Assembly: GCA_029781035.1 (NCBI GenBank)
Contig: JAKOXK010000077.1
Coordinates: forward strand, 1-64,000
Source: Armatimonadota bacterium
GTDB taxonomy: Bacteria; Armatimonadota; Fimbriimonadia; Fimbriimonadales; Fimbriimonadaceae
Direction: 5' to 3'
Length of the DNA stretch: 64,000 nt
The notes under the pieces are model-generated. The model was not told the DNA's origin. It did no database searches and saw only the letters and a program-made list of their open reading frames with translations. The position numbers and the translations under genes were made by a program. The stretch's first letter is position 1, and each line of letters starts with the position of its first letter. Below are positions 18,752 to 28,591 of the stretch, one piece after another.

Positions 18752-19713
18752 GCCTTGCCATCGAAACTCGAGACCTTGTGAAGACCTATAAGTCGCGGAG
18801 CGGTCCGATCAACGTCGTCAGCAATCTGAACCTGCAGGTAGAACCTGGGGAGATTTTTGGCTTTCTCGGCCCGAACGGGGCCGGGAAGACGACGACGATC
18901 AAGATCCTGCTCGGCGTCATCTATCAGACGACTGGCGACGCGTACGTGCTCGGCAAGGAGGCGGGCGACATCGCCATTCACAAGCAGATCAGCTATCTGC
19001 CGGAAAAGCCGTACTACTACGAGCACATGACCGGCTTGGAGATCATGCAGTTCTACGCGAGCTTGTTCGGGATCCACGATCTTAAGAAGTGTAAAGACCT
19101 CTTGGAGCGCGTGAACCTCGGCAACGACATGAACCGACCGATCAGCCAGTACTCAAAGGGCATGCAACAGCGCGTCGGGTTGGCACAAAGCCTGCTCAAC
19201 GACCCCAAACTGCTGTTCCTCGACGAACCGACAGGTGGCCTCGACCCGATCGCGCACATCGAGATCCGGGACTTGATCTTGCAGTTCCGTGACGAGGGCA
19301 AGACCGTCTTCATTTCGTCCCACGAGTTGAGCGACGTCGAGCGCATCTGTGACCGGGTCGCGATCATCAACAAGGGCGAGGTAGTCGCCCAGGGTCGTTT
19401 GGAAGAACTGCTGATTGGTGGCCGGATCGAACTCACTGCCAACGGCTGTCCAGATGATCTTGCCACGAGACTGCGGGACGAGGACACGTTGGTCTCGATC
19501 AACCACGGACGTATGATCGTCGACGTGCCGGACACTCACAACCCTGACCAGATTGCGAAGATGGTCCAGGCTGCCGGCGGCGAGATCGTCAGTATCATCC
19601 CAAGGCGCAAGCGGCTGGAAGACCTCTTCCTTGAAGCGGTGACCGGGGACAACATCGCCAAGGGCCGTCGGCTCGACCGGATTGTGGAGAAGCAGGGCGA
19701 GGAGAAGAACTAA
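18748..19713 (+). CDS. ABC transporter ATP-binding protein (exporter type)
   Basis: GPNGAGKTTTIKILLGV, YSKGMQQRVGLAQSLLNDPKLLFLDEPTGGLDP. Confidence 0.94.
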   Translation: MSLAIETRDLVKTYKSRSGPINVVSNLNLQVEPGEIFGFLGPNGAGKTTTIKILLGVIYQTTGDAYVLGKEAGDIAIHKQISYLPEKPYYYEHMTGLEIMQFYASLFGIHDLKKCKDLLERVNLGNDMNRPISQYSKGMQQRVGLAQSLLNDPKLLFLDEPTGGLDPIAHIEIRDLILQFRDEGKTVFISSHELSDVERICDRVAIINKGEVVAQGRLEELLIGGRIELTANGCPDDLATRLRDEDTLVSINHGRMIVDVPDTHNPDQIAKMVQAAGGEIVSIIPRRKRLEDLFLEAVTGDNIAKGRRLDRIVEKQGEEKN

Positions 19714-20504
19714 TGGGAGTCATCCTTGCCATCGCCAAGACGACGCTCGGCGAAGCCGTGAGGCGACGCGTGTTGCTCGTCATCCTGCTTGTCGGAGTCC
19801 TGTTCCTGGCCATCGCGCCAGCGCTTGAGGCACTGTCTCCCAGGCAGGAACTGACGGTTCTCCGCGCCCTCACATTAGGCATCATCCAACTCACCAGCGC
19901 TGTCATCGCCGTAGTCTTAACGGTGTATTTGATCCCCAACGAGATCGAGCGGAGGACGATTTACACGATCCTCTCGAAACCCGTCCGACGGTGGCAGTTC
20001 CTGATCGGCAAGTACCTGGGCGCAGTGGGCGCGCTTGGTCTGATGATGCTGCTCATGACCACGATCATGCTCCTCGTCTTCCTCATCATGAGGAAGGTGG
20101 AAGGCACGGCAGAGATCGCGAGCCTTGCAAAAGTTCCTTTCGCGTTCTTCATCCAGATGTCCCTCTTGGCTGCGGTTTCGGTTTTCTTCTCGACCTTTGC
20201 GTCTCCGATCGTGAACTTTTTCCTGAGCGGAGGTGTTTACCTGGTCGGGACAGTGTTTGACTCGTTCTTCGATGTACTCAGTAAGAACAGTCAACTGAAC
20301 CCAGCGGTGAAGGGCATGGCCAGCATCGTGCACGTCATCGTCCCGAACTTCCAGTCCTTCAACGTCCAGAACCCGGCGATCAACCAACTGCAGTTCATTC
20401 AGAGCGAAGGGATGTTCTATCTAGGTCTAGGTGTCTACGCTTTCACCTACATCTCGATCCTTCTGATCGCGGGAATCGTCGTGTTCGAGTATCGCGAGGT
20501 ATGA
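19713..20504 (+). CDS. ABC-2 family transporter permease
   Basis: Multi-TM, overlaps the ATPase stop; EIERRTIYTILSKPVRRWQFLIGKYLG. Confidence 0.88.
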   Translation: MGVILAIAKTTLGEAVRRRVLLVILLVGVLFLAIAPALEALSPRQELTVLRALTLGIIQLTSAVIAVVLTVYLIPNEIERRTIYTILSKPVRRWQFLIGKYLGAVGALGLMMLLMTTIMLLVFLIMRKVEGTAEIASLAKVPFAFFIQMSLLAAVSVFFSTFASPIVNFFLSGGVYLVGTVFDSFFDVLSKNSQLNPAVKGMASIVHVIVPNFQSFNVQNPAINQLQFIQSEGMFYLGLGVYAFTYISILLIAGIVVFEYREV

Positions 20505-20508
20505 GAAG

Positions 20509-21879
20509 ATGCGCCTGAAGACAGCCCAGTTGTGGGGTTTGGTGGCTGGGCTCGCCATCGTGCAGGGCCTCGTTCACGAGGCCGTGGTCTTCCCACTGTG
20601 GAAGAAGAACTATGCCGTCCGTACGGACTTGGGCAACGGCGGCCTTTCTCCCGACCAGTTGTTGCTGGCCTTTGCTGGATTCCGCGAACTGATCGCTGGC
20701 ATCCTCTGGGTCAGGGCCGACTCGTTCTTCGACGATGGCAACTTCGACGCGATCTTGCCGATCATCCGCCTTGTGACGATCCTGGACCCGCACCAGATCG
20801 ACGTGTACTCGACGGGCATGTGGCACATCGCCTACAACTTTACGGACGAGGGTTCACGTTCGGACCGACGGTACGTGCCCAGCGCAGTCGCGCTTGGTAT
20901 CGAAGGCGCTAACAACAATCCGAACACCTACGAGCTGTTCTACGAGACCGGTTGGCTGTACTTCCACAAGATTGAGGACGACTATCCTGAGGCCGTGAAG
21001 TGGTTCGAGGAAGCCATGAAGCGTCCGGACGTCATCACCGCCCGTCGGAACATCCTCAATGCGGCGTACCAGCACAACGGGCAGATCGACAAGGCCGCCG
21101 ACTATCTGTATAATCTGCTACAAGAGTCTGAGAAACGCGTGAAGTCAGGAAGAGACTTCATGGCGAGCACCAACCGAGACACGATCGAGAACAATTACGA
21201 CAATTTGCTCGTGCGGATGGCTCAGCGAGGCTATTTCGCCAAGAAGGGTGGTTACTACCAAGACTGGGACTATGACACTAAACCCCCGTTCGACGTTGGC
21301 TTCAGTGCGGAGGTCTCTGTAGTCGAACCCAAAGTCATCCGCGTTGAAGGAACTTGGAACGTGTTGCCGGTCGGCACGCGCATCCGCATTGTTCTGCGCG
21401 ATGAGAACTTCCCCCACGCGGTACCGGCCGGGATGCAGTGGTATCAAGGGCCGGCGATCAACCTCGATCCGCCGAAAGACGAAACGTTCATGCAGGAGCA
21501 GCTTTTCGTAAAGAACCAGCGGTTCGACCGAAAGATCGACATGTCGCGCGACCCTCTGATGTACCCGTTCGCACAAGACAAGTACATCGTCGAGTTCTAT
21601 TACAATCCCCGTCAAGCACCTGCCTACATCCAAGACAAGTTCGGCTGGAGTGGGGAAGGGATGACAGACAGGAACTTCCTGAACAACGATGTCCGGCCCG
21701 GAATGAACGTGATCTACACCACGATGGAGTTCACGCGTGACCAGCTACTGCGTCAGGGAGCCTGGGAGAACAAGGTTCCCGTCGTCAGGACCAAGAACTA
21801 CGTTGGGTTTGGAGCTAGGCAGCTGCAAGATCAAGTGTTCAAGGTACCGGGCATCGAGCCCGAACCAGACAAGAAATAA
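20509..21879 (+). CDS. TPR-like exported/membrane protein of unknown function
   Basis: N-terminal hydrophobic segment, TPR-like NPNTYELFYETGWLYFHKIEDDYPEAVKWFEEAMKRPD; follows ABC genes by 4 nt. Confidence 0.6.
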   Translation: MRLKTAQLWGLVAGLAIVQGLVHEAVVFPLWKKNYAVRTDLGNGGLSPDQLLLAFAGFRELIAGILWVRADSFFDDGNFDAILPIIRLVTILDPHQIDVYSTGMWHIAYNFTDEGSRSDRRYVPSAVALGIEGANNNPNTYELFYETGWLYFHKIEDDYPEAVKWFEEAMKRPDVITARRNILNAAYQHNGQIDKAADYLYNLLQESEKRVKSGRDFMASTNRDTIENNYDNLLVRMAQRGYFAKKGGYYQDWDYDTKPPFDVGFSAEVSVVEPKVIRVEGTWNVLPVGTRIRIVLRDENFPHAVPAGMQWYQGPAINLDPPKDETFMQEQLFVKNQRFDRKIDMSRDPLMYPFAQDKYIVEFYYNPRQAPAYIQDKFGWSGEGMTDRNFLNNDVRPGMNVIYTTMEFTRDQLLRQGAWENKVPVVRTKNYVGFGARQLQDQVFKVPGIEPEPDKK

Positions 21880-21884
21880 GCACC

Positions 21885-22025
21885 GAGGGCGCCGGAACTG
21901 GCGGAGCGCCATGTCAAGTCGCTCCGCCGGGAACTGCGCGGCAGTCGGGCGGCGAACTCCGCCAGGGCCGGAAGGCAGCAACGGTAAGTCGTTTCACTGT
22001 GCGACGCACCCTTCCCGGCGCCCTC
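21885..22025 (+). ncRNA. ffs: Signal recognition particle RNA
   Basis: Apical-domain signature GCGAACTCCGCCAGGGCCGGAAGGCAGCAACGGTAAG; termini GAGGGCGCCGG / CCGGCGCCCTC pair perfectly; located upstream of dnaX. Exact ends inferred from terminal helix. Confidence 0.92.
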
Positions 22026-22155
22026 TGAATATCTGTCATGGGGAGAAACAGCCAAGACTGGCGGGCAGAACTCCATGACGACGGTCCAGAATGACGGGTG
22101 AGGAGTCCGCGACCGCTCAACCTCGTCTAACATTCCTGAAGCTCTCGTCCGACCT

Positions 22156-23787
22156 ATGTCTCACCTAGCCCTCTACCGCAAGTACCGGAGCCAGACCTTT
22201 TCCGACCTGGTGGGGCAAGACCACGTCGTCCGGATCCTGCAGAACGCCATTTCACGGGGCACGATCGGACATGCCTATCTGTTCACAGGTCCCCGTGGAA
22301 CGGGAAAAACGTCGACTGCGCGCCTTCTTGCCAAGGCCCTCAACTGCGAAAAGGGGCCCTTGCCTGAGCCGTGCAACGAATGCCAAGCCTGCCGCGAGAT
22401 CACGATTGGGAACTGCATGGATGTGCTCGAGATGGACGCGGCGAGCGAGAGCGGCGTTGACGACGTGCGTGGGTCCATCGTCGAGGTTGCGGACTATCGC
22501 CCGGCCTATTGCCGCTACAAGGTCTTCATTATCGACGAAGTCCACGACCTGTCGCGACAAGCGTTCGACGCCCTCCTCAAAACGATCGAGGAACCCCCTG
22601 ACCACCTTGTCTTCGTTCTCGCGACGACCGAGTTCAACAAGGTGCCACCGACCATCCGGTCACGTTGCCAGCGGTTCGAGTTCCACCGCGGTACCGTCCA
22701 AGACCTCGTGGCTCGGCTCAAGTACGTCGTCGACGCTGAAGGTGTGGACGCAGAGCCAGCCGCACTGACCGCCATCGCCCGCATGTCAGACGGAGGGTTT
22801 CGAGATTCCCTCACTTTGCTCGAACAGGCTGTCTTGACCACCGAGGGCCAGGTCACCCTTCAGCACATTTACGATCAGTTGGGGCTGGTTGCCGATGAAA
22901 CTGTGGACCAGATCCTCAACGCGATGGCATTGCGCGACGTGCCTCAACTCATGGCCTCGCTCGAAGATGTCTACCGGCTCGGGCGTGATCCACGCGCGCT
23001 CCTTGAGTCCGTCCTCTACCGAATGAGCGACCTTACCCGTGCCGCCTATGGCGTCGACATCGGCGGATTGGGTGACTCCGCCCAAGAAGCGGCGCTGAAG
23101 GCGACGGCCGGTTCGATCGGTCTCGAGAAGGTGCTGGCGTTTCGGGCTGCGATGGCGGAGGCGCACCGGGACATACGGGACGTCAGCATTCCGCGCGTCT
23201 GGCTTGAGGCTGAACTGATCCGGATCGCACATGGTCGTGAAGAGGTCAGAGCGACCCATCGTCAAGAGTCGAAAGAGCCCGATCGTACGACGACCACGCG
23301 CCAAGCGGCGCCTCCTCCGGTGAACATCAAGGCAGAGCCGTCCGCTGTAGCTCGGCCCGCAGACGAGGTTCTGAAGTCCGAACAGGCGCCCGTGCCCGTG
23401 AACAGCGGCGATCCCGAACTTGACCGTATGCGCCAGATTTGGCGGGAGACTTACCGAGAGCTGGCGGGTACAGCGAAAGTCGTCGAAGCTCGGCTTGCGA
23501 ACTGCGACGTTTCCTCGTTCGATGGAAAGGTGGCGACGATCCGCTTCGCTCGTCAAGTCGATCTCGACTACGTGATGGACCGGGTCAAAGCACAAGCCGC
23601 GATCCGGGAGTCATGGGCCCGGCACGGAGGCAACGGTGTGGAACTCCAGTTCGTCATGGCCGTGAAGAGTGGGCCGACAGCCAGGGCTGCGGTCGAGGCG
23701 ACAGCGGTAGAATTGCCCGCCGAAGGCGAACGCTTGGTAGACTTGGTGCACGAGGTGTTCGAGACTCGCGGACGGAACTCAGAATGA
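22156..23787 (+). CDS. dnaX: DNA polymerase III subunit gamma/tau
   Basis: LALYRKYRSQTFSDLVGQDHVVRILQNAI, GPRGTGKTSTARLLAKALNC, C4 zinc site, EVHDLSRQAFDALLKTIEEPP. Confidence 0.97.
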   Translation: MSHLALYRKYRSQTFSDLVGQDHVVRILQNAISRGTIGHAYLFTGPRGTGKTSTARLLAKALNCEKGPLPEPCNECQACREITIGNCMDVLEMDAASESGVDDVRGSIVEVADYRPAYCRYKVFIIDEVHDLSRQAFDALLKTIEEPPDHLVFVLATTEFNKVPPTIRSRCQRFEFHRGTVQDLVARLKYVVDAEGVDAEPAALTAIARMSDGGFRDSLTLLEQAVLTTEGQVTLQHIYDQLGLVADETVDQILNAMALRDVPQLMASLEDVYRLGRDPRALLESVLYRMSDLTRAAYGVDIGGLGDSAQEAALKATAGSIGLEKVLAFRAAMAEAHRDIRDVSIPRVWLEAELIRIAHGREEVRATHRQESKEPDRTTTTRQAAPPPVNIKAEPSAVARPADEVLKSEQAPVPVNSGDPELDRMRQIWRETYRELAGTAKVVEARLANCDVSSFDGKVATIRFARQVDLDYVMDRVKAQAAIRESWARHGGNGVELQFVMAVKSGPTARAAVEATAVELPAEGERLVDLVHEVFETRGRNSE

Positions 23788-24119
23788 AACTCCCTAAAGG
23801 ATTTGGTGGCCAAGGCGTCGGCAACTACATGCAGCAAGCCAAGCAAGCGATGGCTCGAGCCCAAAACCTCGAGAACGAACTGCAGGCCGAACGGATCGAC
23901 GTGGACAAGGGCCCGGTCAAAGCTGTCTTCAACGGCCAGGGAGAGATTGTCTCTATCAAGCTGGACAAGTCGGTCGTTGACCCAGAGGATATTGAAGTCC
24001 TAGAGGATCTGATCGTCGGGTGCTTACGGGACGGCTTTGCCAAATCCGTCGAGTTGCGGAACACGAAGCTCGCCGAGATCATGCCGAATATCCCCGGAAT
24101 CGGCAATCTGGGGCTTTAG
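23784..24119 (+). CDS. YbaB/EbfC-family nucleoid-associated protein
   Basis: MQQAKQAMARAQNLENEL..., IKLDKSVVDPEDIEVLEDLIVGCLRDG; ATGA overlap with dnaX. Confidence 0.93.
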   Translation: MKLPKGFGGQGVGNYMQQAKQAMARAQNLENELQAERIDVDKGPVKAVFNGQGEIVSIKLDKSVVDPEDIEVLEDLIVGCLRDGFAKSVELRNTKLAEIMPNIPGIGNLGL

Positions 24120-24184
24120 CTCGTAACCGACTCACAGGCCGCAGGAGACATTGCGACTGGAGAACGTGGACACCTAGACACTCG

Positions 24185-24778
24185 ATGCAGTTCGCCCGAC
24201 CCCTCTCAGAACTTATTGCGCAGTTGGAGCGCTTGCCTGGTATCGGGCCGAAGTCCGCCCAGCGACTGGCGTTCCACGTACTTCGCATGCCGGTTGATGA
24301 CGTACGGCGTCTGGCCGAGTCCCTGACTCGGGCGCGCGAGTCACTGCGACTGTGTTCGACCTGCCAGAACGTGAGTGAGGGCGAGACCTGCGAGGTCTGC
24401 TCAGACCCGCGTCGTGACGACAGCGTGATTTGTGTCGTGTCTGAGCCTCGAGACATAGCTGCCATGGAGAGGATCCACGAGTATAAGGGCCGGTACCACG
24501 TGCTCCACGGGCTCCTCTCGCCGATGGACGGGATCGGTCCCGAACATCTCAAGGTTCGTGAACTGCTGGAACGCTTGAGGAACGACGTGGCCGAAGTGAT
24601 CGTGGCCACGAACCCGACCGTCGAAGGGGACACCACTGCCCTCTATCTGGCCAGGCTGATCAAGCCCCTTGGTGTCAAGGTGACACGGCTCGCACACGGC
24701 ATGCCTGTCGGTGGAGAACTCGATTACGCCGACACGGCCACCCTTCTGAGTGCGCTCGAGTATCGTCGTGAACTCTGA
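24185..24778 (+). CDS. recR: Recombination protein RecR
   Basis: LIAQLERLPGIGPKSAQRLAFH, CSTCQNVSEGETCEVCSD, ATNPTVEGDTTALYLARL. Confidence 0.96.
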   Translation: MQFARPLSELIAQLERLPGIGPKSAQRLAFHVLRMPVDDVRRLAESLTRARESLRLCSTCQNVSEGETCEVCSDPRRDDSVICVVSEPRDIAAMERIHEYKGRYHVLHGLLSPMDGIGPEHLKVRELLERLRNDVAEVIVATNPTVEGDTTALYLARLIKPLGVKVTRLAHGMPVGGELDYADTATLLSALEYRREL

Positions 24779-24843
24779 CGGTGGAACGCCGCAACCCGCT
24801 TGGCCCAGCAGAGGTCCGCGCTCCCGATGCAGACTAAACCCGC

Positions 24844-26100
24844 ATGAAGGTTTTGGTCGTCGGTTCGGGCGGACGCGAACACGCCCTCGTCTGGAAGCTC
24901 TCTCAAGACGCCCGCGTCCTCTGCGCCCCCGGAAACGCTGGCATTTCCCAGGATTGTGAGACGTTCGACGTCGCCGCGACTGACACCCTGGGAATCTGCA
25001 GCCTGGCCCAGATCCACGACGCGGATCTTGTGGTCGTCGGCCCAGAGGATCCACTGATCGGCGGCCTCGCCGACGCTCTTGCCGAAGTGAACGTCCCTGT
25101 CTTCGGACCTTCGGCCGCCGGAGCACGGCTCGAAGCGAGCAAAGCATGGTCCAAGCAGCAGATGGCCCTTGCCGGCGTACCGACCGCGGAAGCTCAGAGC
25201 TTTACTGAACCGGCCCTTGCCCGAGACTATGTGAGGAGGCAGTTCGCAAGCGGCAGGCAAGTGGCGGTCAAGGCAAGCGGAGCGGCTGTTGGCAAGGGCG
25301 TGATCGTGTGCGACTCCGAGGATCAGGCGCTGGAGGCCGTCGACATGATGTTGGCTCGGGGTGAACTAGGCGAGGCGGGAGAGACCGTCGTGATCGAAGA
25401 GCGGCTGCTTGGGCGGGAGTTCTCGCTCTTGACGGTCGTCAGCGGAACCTCGTATAGGAGCCTCCCCGTGGCCCAGGATTACAAGCGGATCGGTGACGGC
25501 GACGTTGGCCCCAACACCGGTGGCATGGGTTCGTGCAGCCCGGTCGATTGGGTGGCGCCCGCTCTCATCGAGGAGACGGAAGCCGCGATCGTCGAGCCGA
25601 TGGTCCGCCAACTGAGCAGCCAAGGAGTGGACTATCGTGGGATCCTCTTCTCAGGCCTCATGGTCGTGGACGGCAAGCCACTCTGTCTCGAGTACAACGT
25701 GAGGTCAGGCGATCCAGAGACACAAAGCGTCGTCCGGCGGATTGACAACAGCTTTGCTGAACTGCTGCTGGCTGCTGCTATCGGCTCCGAACTGCCTGAA
25801 GTGAAGGTCAAAAGCTCCGCAGTCGTGACCGTGGTGGCAGCTAGCCAGGGCTATCCCGGAGCTTATGAGAAGGGCAAAGAGATCGTCGTCGGACCGATGC
25901 CCGAAGGCGTTGTCTTATTCCACGCAGGCACAAAACTCGATGGGGGGAAGCTCGTCACCAATGGCGGTCGCGTGATCGGCGTGAGCGCTGAATCCGAGAC
26001 GCTTGAAAGAGCCCGGGCCCTCGCCTATCTCGGAATCTCGCACGTTTCCTTCGAGGGCATGTGCTTTCGGTCAGACATTGCCAAGCCTCTCATGCCGTAG
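24844..26100 (+). CDS. purD: Phosphoribosylamine--glycine ligase
   Basis: MKVLVVGSGGREHALVWKL, GPEDPLIGGLADALAE, GGMGSCSPVDW, EYNVRSGDPETQ. Confidence 0.97.
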   Translation: MKVLVVGSGGREHALVWKLSQDARVLCAPGNAGISQDCETFDVAATDTLGICSLAQIHDADLVVVGPEDPLIGGLADALAEVNVPVFGPSAAGARLEASKAWSKQQMALAGVPTAEAQSFTEPALARDYVRRQFASGRQVAVKASGAAVGKGVIVCDSEDQALEAVDMMLARGELGEAGETVVIEERLLGREFSLLTVVSGTSYRSLPVAQDYKRIGDGDVGPNTGGMGSCSPVDWVAPALIEETEAAIVEPMVRQLSSQGVDYRGILFSGLMVVDGKPLCLEYNVRSGDPETQSVVRRIDNSFAELLLAAAIGSELPEVKVKSSAVVTVVAASQGYPGAYEKGKEIVVGPMPEGVVLFHAGTKLDGGKLVTNGGRVIGVSAESETLERARALAYLGISHVSFEGMCFRSDIAKPLMP

Positions 26101-26111
26101 ACTACAGGCGG

Positions 26112-27335
26112 ATGCGCTGGGTCGCCTTAGCCTTGTTCGTGGCGGCGGGCTGCGCCAAAGCGCCTGCTCCCAGGTATCGGGACAGTCTGGCCACGGTCGT
26201 GACGCACCCGACAGGAAAGAACGGGTACGAGGACTTTGTTCGTGCCGCCAAGCTGACGAACAGCCCTGCTTTTCGTCGGAGACTGCAGCTTTGTGCCACT
26301 ACGACGGGCCCACAGGCGAACACCTTGCGACGGGCACTGGTCTCGGACTATGGAGCCGTCTTTAAAGACATTCAAGACGGGCTCTCGAAGCCCGTTATGT
26401 ACACGATCGCAAAGCCGACAGCGATGACGTTGTTCCCTGAACTGTCCGAGTTCAAGGCGATCGCCAAACTCATGATCGTGAAAGCCGAGGTCGAATTCGC
26501 GGAAGGTCAGCAGGACGCGGCGGCGAGCACTCTGGCTCAAGTTCTCGACTTCGCACGGGTCGTCCGACCGACCAACGGCGTCGTCCACTATCTCGTCGCG
26601 ATCTCGATGGAGTCTCTTGGCTGTTCGGCCGTCGCCAACCATCTTGGAGAACTGAGCGTGCGTGGAGCGAAAAGTCTTGAAGCTGCTGCGGACCGCTCGT
26701 TGCACGAAAGTGGTCTGCAGTCGGTGATCGAGACGGAGTTCACCATGCTCGACCGGTCGCTGGCTGCGATTGCCGACCGAATGCGAGGGTTCACGCCACA
26801 AGACCGGGCGAGGAGCACCGAGGAAGAGGATCTTGCCGCCAAGTCGTGGGGTGCAGGCGCATCGTCGGCTCAGGGTGGCTTCAGCACTGTCAGCCGTCAG
26901 AAGTACCGAGAAGCTGCCGACGCCGCCGAGTCACTTCTGAGTCGGCCGGAGTCGGAGTGGTCGGCCGCGATCGGATCATCGCCCACAGAGTATTTGGACG
27001 TCAACAGCGCCGAATCGATGGCGATCGACAAGGCTGGACTGAGCGTCCCCTCGGCTGGGGGTACAGTTCTTGTCGAGCTCAAACATCGGGCGCGAATGCG
27101 GATCCTCCGGCTCATCTGCCGGGTCATCGTCTATCGTGGCGAGCACAAGAAACTGCCTCCTGCACTCGCATCTGTCGCTGACGGGCCGACGCGTTTTGAT
27201 CCCATTACGGGAAGAGACTTCCGATACGAGGTCTTTCCAGACCATTTCGAGTTGTACACTGGAGGAACAGGGGTCACCGGCAGGATCGATCTTGCCAACC
27301 GCAAGGTGAAGGTGGCCATAAAGGCTGCCCAATGA
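26112..27335 (+). CDS. Unknown lipoprotein, tandem paralog 1
   Basis: Lipobox LFVAAGC; THPTGKNGYEDFVRAA; C-terminal KLPPALASV..FDPITGRDFRYEV. Confidence 0.75.
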   Translation: MRWVALALFVAAGCAKAPAPRYRDSLATVVTHPTGKNGYEDFVRAAKLTNSPAFRRRLQLCATTTGPQANTLRRALVSDYGAVFKDIQDGLSKPVMYTIAKPTAMTLFPELSEFKAIAKLMIVKAEVEFAEGQQDAAASTLAQVLDFARVVRPTNGVVHYLVAISMESLGCSAVANHLGELSVRGAKSLEAAADRSLHESGLQSVIETEFTMLDRSLAAIADRMRGFTPQDRARSTEEEDLAAKSWGAGASSAQGGFSTVSRQKYREAADAAESLLSRPESEWSAAIGSSPTEYLDVNSAESMAIDKAGLSVPSAGGTVLVELKHRARMRILRLICRVIVYRGEHKKLPPALASVADGPTRFDPITGRDFRYEVFPDHFELYTGGTGVTGRIDLANRKVKVAIKAAQ

Positions 27336-28591
27336 GCGGGAGATACGGGAAGTTCATCGTGGTCGCGGTCACCGTCTTGTCGCAGACGTGTCTGGGACAA
27401 ACAACGATCACTGCTGACAGTCTGTTCGACACAGTGATCGGCCAGGACTCCGGTAAGAACGGTTATGCCGACTTTGTCCGGGCTGCCGGGTTGGCCCTTG
27501 ACCGAGACTTCCAGGAAACGTTGGCGAGGGTTCCTAATCCAGGTGCTCCTGGGTGGCTCACGGGCCAGAGGAACGCGGTGCAAACGCACCTTGAAATCCT
27601 CGATCGCATCGAGGCGGGCTTGCGCAAGCCAGTGCAGTACCCCAACCTAGCTTTTTCGTTGTCACAACGCTTCCCTGAGCTGCCGTTGTTTCGGGACATC
27701 GGCCATTGGCTCGAGTGCAAGGCGAACGTGGACTTTGCTGACGGGGCGCCCGAGAGCGCCGTCGCCAAACTCGCCATGGCACTGGATCTCGGAACAGCGG
27801 TTGCGGCGACCGGTGGTCTCGACCACTACCGGTGTGGTGTGGCCATTCACATGAACGCCCTCGCCACCATCGACCGGAACCTCAGTCGGATCACTCTGGA
27901 GGGCTCCAAGCGGCTGCAACGGTCAGCAGAGCTCGCGCTACGGGCATCCCAATTGACGAACAACCTCGTGACCGAGCGACAGGCCCTCGACAAGTCAGTG
28001 GCCCTCCTGATGGGTTCAGGGATGAAAGACGAACTGGCAAACTTCGGCCTCAAAACATCAACAGACGGCCCGTCGGTCCCGTCGAGGTGGTCCACTCTCT
28101 CGGCTCAGGAGAGACAGACGGTCATGAGCGCCGTACTCACCGAACAAGGTACACGGTTCGACGGGCTGGCAGCGGCCTTGCGGGAGCCGGAATCGACATG
28201 GATTCTGGGCAAGGGATTCCCTGGCCTCGAACCGGAAACCCCATCTGACGAGAGCCCGCTCGGTTTCCTCGTGATGCGGCTCGGAGCGATCGACAAATCA
28301 CTCCTCAAGGTCGAGGCGATGCACAGAGTTAGGTTGCGGCTCCTCCGTCTCCATGCCAAGATCATTGAGTACCGCTGGCGGACGCTCAAACTTCCCACTG
28401 ACCTGGGTCAGCTCCATGACGAAAACGCGGTTAAGGATCCGCTTACCGTTCTTCCGTTCATCTACAAAGTCGATTCCCGCAAATATGAGTTGTTCTCGGC
28501 TGGCGATCCTCAGTCGGGGCCGATCGGACTGGTCGATGCCGCGGCACCCGGACGCCCCAAAGGCGCAGGCACAAGTGGAGGCCATTCATGA
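27332..28591 (+). CDS. Unknown exported protein, tandem paralog 2
   Basis: GQDSGKNGYADFVRAAGL; KLPTDLGQL..VKDPLTVLPFIYKV; ATGA overlap with paralog 1. Confidence 0.75.
   Translation: MSGRYGKFIVVAVTVLSQTCLGQTTITADSLFDTVIGQDSGKNGYADFVRAAGLALDRDFQETLARVPNPGAPGWLTGQRNAVQTHLEILDRIEAGLRKPVQYPNLAFSLSQRFPELPLFRDIGHWLECKANVDFADGAPESAVAKLAMALDLGTAVAATGGLDHYRCGVAIHMNALATIDRNLSRITLEGSKRLQRSAELALRASQLTNNLVTERQALDKSVALLMGSGMKDELANFGLKTSTDGPSVPSRWSTLSAQERQTVMSAVLTEQGTRFDGLAAALREPESTWILGKGFPGLEPETPSDESPLGFLVMRLGAIDKSLLKVEAMHRVRLRLLRLHAKIIEYRWRTLKLPTDLGQLHDENAVKDPLTVLPFIYKVDSRKYELFSAGDPQSGPIGLVDAAAPGRPKGAGTSGGHS

Noticed and set aside
18586-19077. 163-aa minus ORF over the 5' end of the ABC ATPase
   Set aside because: Antisense to the ABC ATPase and without any family motif.
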